This document shows, in pieces, positions 23,128-33,025 of a stretch of DNA of 64,000 nt (its first letter is position 1; each line of letters begins with the position of its first letter). This stretch comes from Paragorgia papillata (Eukaryota; Cnidaria; Anthozoa; Scleralcyonacea; Coralliidae), in contig JAWNZC010000090.1 of the NCBI GenBank assembly GCA_035771165.1, positions 62,001-126,000 on the forward strand. The letters run 5' to 3'. Both the position numbers and the translations under genes were made by a program. Under the pieces are notes generated by a model. That model was not told the DNA's origin. It saw only the letters and a program-made list of their open reading frames with translations, and did not search any database.

Positions 23128-23569
23128 TTTGAAACATGCCTGTCAATCTGGTCAGTGGTCACCCCGCGTACCTCCATACGTGCATCCAGGGTAACATCCG
23201 GGACTACTGTTGTTGAATCCATATTTTTAAGGAGATCCGGGACTTTATTTGTTGTATCAATATATATATTCCGTTGCGTTTTCAACATTATTATTTTGTT
23301 GTTGAATATAATTATTTATTTGTTGAATATAATTTATTTGTTATTGTTACACATCAATTATTTTGTTGAACATACATTTGCTTTGTTGAACATATAATTT
23401 GCTTTGTTGAACATATATTTGCTTTGTTGAACATATATTTGCTTTGTTGAACATATATATTTTATAATATATACTTTGTTGAATAAATTTATTTTTTGTT
23501 GAATATATATTTGATTGGTTGAATATATATTTATATATTGTTGAATATTGCAACAAAATGCTAACCATA
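23123..23569. repeat. Right TIR of element 2 (447 bp)
   Basis: It supplies the promoter, iteron array, leader and ATG of the integrase gene. See the left TIR at 16425-16871. Just outside it, CTACCACGGTCTACC and GGTAGACCGTGGTAGACC (23572-23590, 23636-23653) form an inverted pair present in the target, not part of the element. Confidence 0.93.
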
Positions 23570-23767
23570 GTCTACCACGGTCTACCATGGGTTTCAAAGG
23601 GAACTGCATGTATATTAATTTTGTTATATTGTAGTGGTAGACCGTGGTAGACCATTGGTGGATGGTTCAGATAACTATTTATTATATAAATTATAAAAAC
23701 ACAATGAATACCGATATAATTTTAAGCTATATTTTAATGTCCAATCGTCTTAGTGTTACTCTACATG

Positions 23768-24129
23768 TCAATACTTCAATCTCTGGCCTTTCCTTTCCTT
23801 AACATTTCTTATTCTTTTGCCCATGGAAGAGATTACGTTATTAATAATTGGGATGTCAAAACTACGGAGGGTATTTAATACTTCACATGGCGCTTTCTCC
23901 AAACACAACCTCGAGGAGCTAACGCTTGATCCAAAGGACGGGTTTTGTGAATAAACGATACACCGTCGAAATAGAAACCAATTTTATCCTTCCGGAAGTC
24001 ATCGGCTGGGTAATCTCTCGTTATCATTCGTGCAAATGTTAATCGTTTTGAGTAATCTTTTACTGTCATCAAACCTTTCTTCCTTGCATGAAACCAATGG
24101 AATTGAGTTTTGTTCAGTGCCCATCGCAC
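23768..24129 (-). pseudogene. Tc1/mariner-like transposase remnant
   Basis: The fragment from 24129 reads ARKKGLMTVKDYSKRL, then FYFDGVSFIHK with the first catalytic Asp, PLDQALAPRGCVWRK and a stop near 23875. In another frame, IPIINNVISSMGKRIR gives the C-terminus ending at 23768. The second and third catalytic residues are lost in an internal deletion. It lies in the Tc1-like element and explains its TA target. Confidence 0.7.
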
Positions 24130-24735
24130 GGTTCGGTTGCTAACTGTAGACGGTATTCCCGCTAAGCTTCAAGTACGATCTTTTTGAAGAGAAATTTCCT
24201 CCCGAGTTGGATCGAATTTTTGAGTAACACAGAAAGGGCCTCCGGCAGAGAAATATGGCGGAGAAGCGTGCGTAGTACAGCGCAATCTATACATTTTTAA
24301 ATGCAAATATCTCTCTACTAATTGCACGAAACAGTCTCAAATTTCACAATTTCTTTATTGACTTTAATTTACAAATAGAAATCATATTTTAGCTGTATTT
24401 GATACAATATTAAGAAAAATCAGTCAAGGACAATCTTGGACAATAAGGTTGTAACACCCCCTCCCCCCGATTCAATGTTGACCGAAATGAAACAGTGTTG
24501 GACTGGAGTTTCATATAACAACATTGAATCGGGGGGGGGGGGGTTGACTGTTACAACTATTATTGTCCAAGATTGTAGGTTCCTCTTGATGCCAAAAAGA
24601 AAAAGAGAGACTTGACCTCAGCTGCAATAAGAGCAGATCTACTACAGCAAGGAAATGTAAACATGGAGCATAGGATCTACATCTCCCTTCCTTATCCAGA
24701 TGAACATAATAGACACAAGCTTGGCCTAGTAGGAA

Positions 24736-25658
24736 TCAAACTTATATAGCAGTGTACATTACTGCTTGTTATATTATTATTAGCACAAATTTAATGTTAC
24801 GGTACAATCAAATTCTGTCTATAGTAAATACACGTACATGTAGTGCAAGTGTTTCATCTTTTACAGGATGTCAGGGTTTGTAGTAATTTCTTGTCTCAAA
24901 ACCTATCTCATCCTACTGTACACAGACTATGCTTTTTTGGTTTTTACTGGATTTATCAATAAATTAAAACTGCATATCTAAAAAGACAAGGAACATATAG
25001 AACAATAAAGAAATGTGGTAATTAAGCAAATACAACAGCAATATTATATGCCAATTACTGTGGGCCCATGCAGTTGTTTGAGGGGTCATGTAGTCCCCTG
25101 CTCAATACAGCATGTCCAAAACTATTGGCTATACAGAATTGCATTAAACATTTTACAAGTTCATTGTATGCTAAATCGAAATACATGTACTCATATTTTG
25201 TTGTCATGGTAACAAATTTACATTATTTTATTACTTTACTATTGAAAGTTCTGTTTATTGTATCAATAAATAATGGTTTCTTTTCATCGAGACATCATTG
25301 TTGTGTTTATTTAATTTCAAGACATGCTTACAGTGCTGCACTGGAAAAATGGGAAAATGCTTGGAAACATTCAATAACCTTTTTGTCACTGAATGTTGCT
25401 TAATAAAAAAAAATTCTTACCCATAAAAGCAAACTGTTCATTTTTTAGGGAAAAACCTAAACAGTATTTCAGACCCAAAACTGTAAGATATAAACATTTA
25501 AAAGTCAGCGTTGCCCCTGGATCAGATGGCTTTTGGGTAGTCAAGTCTAATTGGCATTGCCATACAGTTCTGGGTATTTCTGAGTACCTAAATAAATATT
25601 TTTCTTTATGGACCTCAAAACCAGGTAACAATATAATTTTATGTAGTTTGTCTTGTAG
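24736..25658. other. MULE interior without a clear exon
   Basis: The transposase catalytic core would be expected here but is not recognised. An open stretch at 25448-25624 (VAPGSDGFWVVKS) could be an exon: it has an acceptor-like TTTTTTAG and donor-like AG|GTAAC, but its phase does not fit the next exon. Confidence 0.35.
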
Positions 25659-25857
25659 AGGTGGGTGTGGGCATTCCGAAAGGAGCGTATCCTAGTCTAT
25701 GTTGGCACAAACAATGGGTTGGAAAGGCAAAATGGTGCATTTAAACACCAGTACCTTCAAACACTGCGAAAACATTCACTTAGCGCCATGATCAAGATCC
25801 TGATCAATGAATTTCTTCCAGATAAATATGAGGGGTAAGTACTTTATAATTACTTAA

Positions 25858-26145
25858 AATATTCATTAATAATTCATGATGAAAACACAAAAGAAATCAA
25901 TACCGTAGCAGTGGTTGTAAATCGTATACAGCATGTCCTGATTTACATAAACTTTAGCTTCGATTTTCTCGGCTAAACAGACCGTATCCCCAAAATAGTT
26001 GGTGAACTTGATTACTTACATGTAGATGCATTTGTATTTTAAGAAAGATATAGCATGAGCAGCCAAGCTGTATCTGATTTACTACGGCTCGCTTGCAGCT
26101 CACCTTGTAAATCAGATACAGCTCGGCTGTTCATGCTGTATCTAT
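25858..26145. repeat. Hairpin MITE in the MULE gene
   Basis: It begins ATTCATTAATAATTCATGAT and ends with a long imperfect palindrome, 26045-26143 (AGATATAGCATGAGCAGCC ... mirrored). It belongs to the dispersed hairpin family also seen at 16050, 33380, 40500, 42350 and 46400. Confidence 0.6.
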
Positions 26146-27012
26146 TACATACAGTACATATATGTTTAGTACTCTGGCAAGACTGTGTATAATGTACAGT
26201 ACACAGTACAGTACAGTTCAAAACAATCCAAATATATGCACAGACTCAAAACAATACAAATATATGCCTGTTTTCACATTTGTGACCATTGATTAACTCT
26301 AACTTACAACTCTGGGGTTCATTACTTTCTAAGGCACTGATTTATTAGAGATAATTTCTAATAACCCATTTTTGCCGAGATGGCCTCAATCCTCAGTAGT
26401 GTGCATATTGTAATGTATAACTGAGTAAGCACATGCCTTGGGAATTTGACTGATGCACACATTGATCTGACTAGCATGTAATTCTGTTAATCTCTAATAG
26501 TTATATAGGTGCCAATACAGAATGTTCTGCAGCTTATAAACGATACAACAAACAAATACCCCACTTTTTGCATAATCGACCTAATTACTTGGTGGAACAC
26601 TGCATGAAACGCCTTATATATGCTGAGGAAGCAAAAATAAGCTCAATATATGAAACAACAGGGGTTTTCTCAGTGATCAGTGAAACAAATGAACGGCTTT
26701 ACAATGTACATTTTGATTCTTCCAAAGATAAAAACATACCGAGTTGTATGGATTGGCAAAGAAACTACTTGCCATGCAAGCATATGTTGGCAATTATACA
26801 GAGTAGCAGTGAATGGGGGTGGGATAATCTTCCAGTGGAGTATAGAGTCACCTTACTTGACATTGGATAGTGACATTAGTTTTAAACCAGTCAATCACAT
26901 TGAGGATGAAATTCAAGATCAGAGCATGGATAACAGTTATCCACCAACACCCTGTTTGCATGAACCAGAACCTGGACCAGAAATGCATGGTAACAACACA
27001 GTCACAGTCTGA

Positions 27013-27485
27013 CTTCGTTTAAGTCCATAATGTTTAAGTACTATATTTCGTCTTTACACACATGTTATAACGTGGATGATCCTCGTTCTTATAAAACTAT
27101 CTGTCCTAAGTGTAATTGTGTCCGTAGTCTCACAACACCGATATCGTGTTGTATGTAGGAACTGTACTATTCTGTTGTGGAGGCTTTGTCGGTGTATGAA
27201 CAACCAAAATATTTTACGGTTAGGATTAAGCTCAGTGACAGGGTCATGAGAATATCAGGGTCAGGCTTTCGTTTGTTCACACACCGAAAAAGCGTCGTTG
27301 TTAGTTGTTTTCGTGTTGACTATGTGGTTATTGTTGTTATTATTTATTGTGGTTATTATTTATATTTTGGGCCCGCAGTAATTGGCAACTAGCTGTTGCG
27401 GTAACCCTGCCAAATTATTTATTGTGTATATTGTTATTGTTATTATTGGCAAAGTTATTAAATAAATAAATAAATAAGTAACAGC
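27013..27485. other. Non-coding gap in the MULE gene
   Basis: Decayed, low-complexity sequence ends in (AAAT)n at 27460-27478, just before the acceptor of the Ulp1 exon. It may include a SINE tail. Confidence 0.4.
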
Positions 27486-28773
27486 TGACCTTCCAAAACC
27501 TGCATTTCCCAAACGAACATCAGTAACTAGGTGCTGTGATTCGCTCACCAGTATAAAGAATTTATTACATGAATGTACAAGTGTACCAGCACTCAATAAC
27601 TTAAAAAAAGTTCTTGCATCAGCATTAAAAGATTTAGAGGCTGAGAGTGACAGTGTCTCAGGCCTGATACTCTCTGCCCTAGACAGGCCATCAAACAGCA
27701 AACGAAAAAGGAAAACTGAGCAACCAAAATCCACACCTGCCACCAAATCGAAAAAGAGAAAAGTTGCAAAATCAAAGCTTCCATCTGTCCAACTACAGAA
27801 AAAGCATCCATATAACAAAAGGGTTGGGCAACATGCACAGATGATGAAGAAATTTTACAAAACAGACACGACTTTACATGACATGATGGCTACCCAGGCT
27901 ACAACATATGATAACATTTCTCTAATTGGTGGTACAAATCAAATAGGCATAAGGCCTCTGCCAGAGCGTAGCAGTTATGTCAACTTCACACCCACAATCA
28001 GAGAAGGTTCTCCGATGATGACAACCCTGTTAAAAAATGGGGCCCATTCTGTGTCACTATTACAAATAAAATCTTTGGAACCAATTGTGCCAAGAGGAAC
28101 TGAGATCTTTCTAAAAAGTGTAAGCAAAGCATTCACACCTGGTTAGCTATTTGATGAAGTAATCAATTCCTTTTTTTGGTGCTTACAAGAGAAGTATTCT
28201 AACATACTTTATGCACCATCCACATCAATGCTCGCTTTGCAAAAGGGACTACCTTGTGGTAGATTATGGAAAGATGATAACCTTACCACCAATTGGACTT
28301 TGGTAGGTGTTGATTTGCAACAACAGAAGATAGTGTATATTGATCCAATGCAGGCTGTGGATGTCAACAACAGTGCCATAGCACAGCTACTTGCTACATT
28401 CATGTGTCAAGTTTTACACACAAAGTATGGTATGTCTGGCTTTGAAGTCATGTCTCCACCACACACCCTTCAAACAGATTCCAGCAGCTGTGGAGTACTT
28501 GTTTCCTGGTTCGCATTGCAATTTGTGCAAAGAAAGTCACTAACTCATTCTTGCAATACAAATGCAATGCGAGTTTCAATTTACAACATGATCCGTGGTA
28601 CATGTTTGTGACACCGATCAGGTTCACGACACCTGGAGCTATCAAAATGTCCACTATGCAAAACCCTCATTGAAGTAGAAGAAGGAAAAGCAGAATGCAG
28701 AAGTTGCCAGTGCTACCATTCCAAATGTCTGATACCAGATGAAGATGATGCACAAAAAAAGGGCTCAGACTAA

Positions 28774-29439
28774 TATATTTTATTGCCCACCCCTACCTGT
28801 ATATACATATGTCTTGTACTTATTTATATTACTGTACATAATGCTAAATCAAATTCTGAAAAAATTAACTCAGTGACTATTACACCTAAATGTACACCAA
28901 GAATATTGGCGTCATAATGCCAACCACTTTAAGTATTCTTTTATGTGCATCTAAAATATGAGCCTTTTTGGCCTCATAATGAAAAATATGTATTATATAT
29001 TATGTATTATATATTAAGCTGATGTATATATTCATATCTAACACAAGGACTCAGTTACAATTACTATCAGTTATTCAGTTCAAAGTGTCCTTTGCTGAGT
29101 TATATACCAGACTCACTGTTTACATCTGTATGACGGGGTAAAACGGAGTGTAAAACTAAGTAAAAAAACGAGTATTTTCATTTTTCATTAAATATAGGTT
29201 TTACCTTACCTGTTGTAGAAGGTCGTGTAGTATAGTAATAGTTTTCCAAATATAACAGATCAGCATTCTCCATCGCTCAGTATAATTACGTTCACTTCCT
29301 TAAAAATCCTATCTTTGTCAATTGTCACACGTCAATACATTCTTCATTGTTTATAAAACCATGATAAATAAAACACCAACATGCTCTTTTTAAAAGAGCA
29401 TGTTGGTGTTTTATATCTCTATATGGCATAACTCGTGAT
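28774..29439. other. 3' non-coding part of the MULE
   Basis: AT-rich with no gene. A perfect hairpin lies at 29369-29413 (AAACACCAACATGCTCTTTT and its complement, arms about 22 nt). Confidence 0.6.
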
Positions 29440-29506
29440 TTGGCCGTGTCAAATCAAAGAAGTCCTGGTGACTAGGTGCTCTACTGGATCTGAAATAGCC
29501 CTGACC
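29440..29506. repeat. Right TIR of the MULE
   Basis: Complement of 13230-13296, followed by the 9-bp duplication. Confidence 0.88.
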
Positions 29507-29515
29507 GGCAAGAAG

Positions 29516-29824
29516 GGGCTTTTGGCGTGAGTAAAATCAACACGTTAGGTCTTAGCTTATGTCGTGCACTTTTAACATGAGCCCCTGGCTCGGATGATTG
29601 GGCGACCACATCCTGTGCTTACGACGTTAAATAAATCATTAAATAATAATCATTAAATAAATTAAATAAAAATTAAAAAAGAAGGAATGTTGTTGTCGTT
29701 GTCGACGCCGCACTGCAAACGAAAAGTGATCCAGGACGAGGACGGTAGCCTGCCACCCTGGGTTTATGAACGGGGGGTAGCGCCGTTGTCTCGGCACGTA
29801 AGAGTGGTGTTGTCGCGTCGCAGC
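29516..29824 (+). other. Probable rDNA spacer upstream of 18S
   Basis: It directly precedes the 18S start and joins, across the MULE, to the spacer after the 28S fragment. A SINE-like block at about 29555-29650 (CCCCTGGCTCGGATGATTGG, then TTAAATAAA repeats) is included. GC-rich sequence at 29700-29820 fits an external transcribed spacer. Confidence 0.5.
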
Positions 29825-30420
29825 TAACTGGTTGATCCTGCCAGTAACATATGCTTGCCTCAACAAATTATGCATGTCTCATGCACTTGTACTGTGAAAC
29901 TGCGAATGGCTCATTAAATCAGTTATCGTTTATCTGATTGTACCTCTACTACTTGGATAACCGTAGTAATTCTAGAGCTAATACATGCGAAAAGTCCCAA
30001 CTTTTGGAAGGGATGCATTTATTAGATTAAAAACCAATGCGGGTTCACGCCTGGTGTGTTGGTGATTCATAATAACTCTTCGAATCGCATGGCCTCACGT
30101 GCCGGCGATGTTTCATTCAAATTTCTGCCCTATCAATTGTCGATGGTAAGGTAGTAGTGGCTTACCATGGTTGCAACGGGTGACGGAGAATTAGGCTTCG
30201 ATTCCGAAGAGGGAGCCTGAAAAACGGCTACCACATCCAAGGAAGGCAGCAGGCGTGCAAATTACCCAATCCTGACACAGGGAGGTAGCGACAAAAAATA
30301 ACAATACAGGGATTTTCAAATCTTGTAATGGAATGAGTGCAATTTAAATCTCTTAACGAGGAACAACAATTGGAAGTCTGGTGCCAGCAGCCGCGGTAAT
30401 TCCAACTCCAATAGCGTATA
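29825..30420 (+). rRNA. 18S rRNA 5' fragment (degenerate)
   Basis: It starts with CTGGTTGATCCTGCCAG and continues through TGCGAATGGCTCATTAAATC, GTAATTCTAGAGCTAATAC, GGAAGGCAGCAGGCG and GCCAGCAGCCGCGGTAATTC. Changes at normally invariant bases show it is a decayed copy. It stops at about nucleotide 600 of the usual gene and is joined to 28S sequence. Confidence 0.9.
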
Positions 30421-30440
30421 CTAAGCAACAGCGACAGCTA

Positions 30441-30861
30441 CAGCGGGGAAAGAAGACCCTCTTGAGCTTGACTCTAGTCTGACTCTGTGAAAAAACATGA
30501 GAGGTGTAGAATAAGTGGGAGGAGCAATCCGTACCACTACTCTTATCGTTTTTTTACTTATTCGGTGAGGCGGAGCTGAACCTCGCGTCCACATTTTAGT
30601 CTTAAGATCGCTCTTCTGCCGGTCGATCCGAGCCAAAGACACTGTCAGGTTGGGAGTTTGGCTGGGGTGGCACAACTGTCAAATGATAACGCAAGTGTCC
30701 TAAGGTGAGCTCAATGAGAACGGAAATCTCATGTAGAACAAAAGGGTAAAACCTCACTTGATTTTCAGTATGAATACAAACCATGAAAGCATGGCCTATC
30801 GATCCCTTAGTCTTTACGAGTTTTAAGCTAGGGGTGTCAGAAAAGTTACCACAGGGATAAC
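30441..30861 (+). rRNA. 28S rRNA internal fragment fused to 18S
   Basis: It runs from AGCGGGGAAAGAAGACCC through TGAGAGGTGTAGAATAAG, GAGTTTGGCTGGGG, GTGTCCTAAGGTGAGCTCA and GCATGGCCTATCGATCC to ACCACAGGGATAAC. It ends exactly at ATAAC, the same five bases with which the 3' fragment at 11545 begins. The rest of 18S, 5.8S and most of 28S are missing between the two pieces. Confidence 0.88.
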
Positions 30862-32131
30862 ACACGTCTTAACTTCTCGTGTCCAGAATTAACACCCAAC
30901 CCTTCCCACCCTAACACTTAGTGCTCTCCTTTTCATTATACTTGCTTATTACATGTGAAAGTATAGGGAAGGAAAGTACCAAAATTAATCCACATATTTC
31001 AGGTTACTGTTGTTTGCAGATTAAGCTCGTTTTCAATTTTGTGTTACATCCTCACTCATTTTAGAATTTCGCAGTGTTTGTTGCCATTGCAACTGTAAAG
31101 ATATAGAAACAGGGAAATAAAGATTTTATTAATTAAAACCGGCTTTAATGGCGTGACGACGCCACCTGTTAGTTACGGTGAATATTTAATTGTCTCAATG
31201 TATAGTATTTTTGCCGAAATTAGCCAACTTTTTCTTTGTTGTTTCCAGCAATCGCAACGAGGACGCTTTTGGCTTGGCTTGATCGCCATTTTTGTTTTTA
31301 ATGTTTTTTCTTTTTTTTTAACGTTTTTTTTTTAGTTTTGCTTGATTTTCCCCATATTAATTTTTCCCCTTTGAACGAACCTTGTCCATTTTTTTAAAAA
31401 GAACTCGCGAAGCCCGTGCTGTTTTGTGTACCTTTATATATATATTTTTTTAATTATTATTATTTTTTTTTTTAATGTTTTTATTTTTTTTAAATGTTTT
31501 TTCCCTTTTTTGTAATATTTTTCTTTAGTTTTGCTTGATTTTCCCCATATCAATTATATATATATATATATATATATATATTTTTTTATTTCCGCCGTTT
31601 TCATTTTTTTCTTTTCAACGTCTGCATTTTAACAAAGAACTCCCGAAATCTTGTGCTGTTTTTTTAATCATATTTTTTTGCCAGTTTTATTTTTCCCCTT
31701 TCAACCTGAGCATTTTTTAAAGAAAGAATTCCCGATGCCCCGAGCTGTGTTTAACCCTTATAAATATTTTCAATTTTTTTTTATATTTTTTAATTTCTTT
31801 TTTTTCTTTGCCCATTTTTATTTTTTCGCTTTTGAATGTGTGTGTTAAAAATTTAACAAAGAACTCCCGAAGTGTAGTGCTGTTTAACTAACCTTTATAA
31901 TTTTTTTAATTTGTTTTTTAATTTCCCATTTAAACTAATGTTTTTACCCTTTTTTGGACTTTAAAGTACCATGCTTTTTAAACCATTTTCATGCAAGTGC
32001 CTTTTTTTTTCTTTATTGGTCTTCCTTTGGTTTAGGGTCTTTCCCCTTTTTGCTTTTTTTCCTATTTATTTTGGGTTGAATAGTAGTTTCGATGTTTTCA
32101 GGTTGTTGGACGCGTTTTGTGTTGGTGGCTC
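30862..32131. other. T-rich region with a degenerate repeated motif, no gene
   Basis: From about 31290 the plus strand is mostly T. A block like AAAGAACTCCCGAA, then GTGCTGTTT and CCTTTATAA, recurs near 31400, 31635, 31720 and 31857. (AT)n lies at about 31555-31580. Short frames here are low-complexity and not supported. Confidence 0.45.
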
Positions 32132-32133
32132 TT

Positions 32134-33025
32134 CTACGGGTGGGTTTCTTTTTTTTTATGTTGTTTTTTTGGCTTTGGAACTGGTGAGTCAGGTTTTTCT
32201 TGAACTGTTTGTTGCGGTTGTCCTTCAGTTGTGTCAGTGTTTTTGTTTTGTGTTAATGTCCTTTGTGGTTCGTTTATGCTTTTTGTAGTTGTGGATGTGC
32301 TTGGTTGTTTGCCATCTGATGTAGTCCTCATCTGCCTGAATAATTTTTTGGCTTTTCTCGGCTTTCGTTTCATTTTGATTCTCAATGTCAGATGATGACT
32401 CTGAATCAGAAGAAGAGTCTAATGTCTGAATGACCGTTTTGTTTTTTTTCTTTTTAGGCTGCTCTTCGTCGGAGTCTATAAATGGCGATGAGCTTCCGTT
32501 TTACGCTCTTTTTCGTCGGCGTTTGTTGGGTCTGCTTGAGGCAGGTAGACATTAAAAGCTCTTTGAAAGATGCCAAAGACTTTTTACTTTGAAGTCGTCA
32601 CTGCTTGCTTTGCTTTCAGCTGGCGAGAAAGCATTCCCATATCGCTCTGTGTTTCGAATTAACGTTCTTGCCAAAATAGCCTGAATGGACATGAGGAAAA
32701 GTGCTCCTCCCACTTCAAAGGCATCATTGATGATGTTGTCGATGTCGTCATCACAGGCAAACTGCAAGAAACCCTTCACATTCTCCCTTGTCGGTTCCTG
32801 TTCAGTTTTGTTGTTTAACCCATCCAAGTGAGGGGTTAACTGCTCAAAGGCGGCTTTGAAGTGTTGGAGACCATCTTTTTTTAGAAGTTTAGTCTTCTTG
32901 GAATTTAGCATTTCTAAATTCGTGGAGATGGTGTCCGCAAACTCGGACACAGCGACATGGGGGTGAGTCAACCACTCACACGAGTCCGGCTGTATACGTT
33001 TAAAGACTCGGTCCTCATAGTAAAG
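32134..33025 (-). CDS. Unrecognised Lys-rich protein, partial gene
   Basis: On the minus strand an exon starts at 33025 after a TTTTTTAG acceptor and reads YYEDRVFKRIQPDSCEW, then a helical domain of about 140 residues to 32552 (SEFADTISTNLEML, DGLQHFKAAFEQLTP). A second open stretch, 32385-32134, is Lys/Pro/Thr-rich and may be its disordered tail in another exon or frame. No known domain is recognised. Upstream exons would lie right of 33100; none is identified. The codon pattern in the helical part looks real. The function is unknown. Confidence 0.4.

Larger units (their letters stand above)
16425..23569. mobile_element. IS3EU-like DNA transposon 2, apparently intact, with HECT-like E3
   Basis: The element is 7,145 bp with 6-bp duplication GTCTAC (16419-16424, 23570-23575) and termini TATGGTTAGC. 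TIRs are 447 bp at each end and differ at very few positions; one G/A difference near the tip is certain. Two convergent genes begin at the inner TIR edges: a HECT-like E3 (plus, three exons) and a 518-residue integrase (minus, one exon). All frames are open and both catalytic motifs are present. Only MITE insertions in non-coding parts mark its age. It is nested in a Tc1-like element inside a MULE. Confidence 0.92.
15428..24575. mobile_element. Tc1/mariner-like element, TA-flanked, host of element 2
   Basis: Outer ends CAATCTTGGACAATA and its complement are flanked by TA (15426-15427, 24576-24577). Each end carries a copy of a near-palindromic unit of about 146 bp (15428-15573, 24431-24575) with C- and G-runs around GATTCAATGTTG. 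A decayed Tc1-type transposase lies at 23768-24129 on the minus strand. The interior was interrupted by element 2. An alternative reading is two separate copies of a 146-bp palindromic MITE; the outer TA and inner non-TA flanks favour one element. Confidence 0.6.
13298..28773 (+). pseudogene. MULE protein gene: CaRF + transposase remnant + SWIM + Ulp1 + zinc finger
   Basis: Exons seen: 13298-13473 (MEVSGSVYRP), 14226-14395, 14692-14802 and 24578-about 24735. These make a calcium-responsive-factor (CaRF/ALS2CR8) DNA-binding domain: SHRIVWG, VPFYLLGTQVLECQHG, KLDCSAVIYMKEVIKF, HRIYISLP. Then 25659-25834 (NNGLERQN, a MULE transposase C-terminal motif), 26520-26870 (SWIM-type finger LPCKHMLAI; the first Cys of the usual CxC is missing), and 27486-28773 (Lys-rich linker, Ulp1/C48 protease, Cys/His finger CPLC ... 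CRSC). Damage: TAG at 28144, TGA at 28609, a frameshift near 26845, no recognisable transposase catalytic core between 24736 and 25658, and a nested insertion. In the protease the usual His-Trp reads NWTLVGVD, while the nucleophile segment SSSCG remains. It is a dead copy. Confidence 0.8.
13230..29506 (+). mobile_element. MULE-type transposon with CaRF, SWIM and Ulp1 modules
   Basis: A perfect 9-bp duplication GGCAAGAAG (13221-13229 and 29507-29515) flanks 67-bp TIRs beginning GGCCAGGGC and GGTCAGGGC. Nine-bp duplications are the hallmark of Mutator-like elements. The gene starts 68 bp inside the left end. The span includes a later 9.1-kb nested insertion (15428-24575); without it the element is about 7.1 kb. 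Confidence 0.9.

Noticed and set aside
16417..23583. CGGTCT as target duplication of element 2
   Set aside because: It would make the two termini unequal; GTCTAC gives identical TATGGTTAGC ends.
31153..32288. Phe-rich plus-strand frames
   Set aside because: T-rich low-complexity DNA; no domain, no codon pattern, repeats in the DNA explain them.
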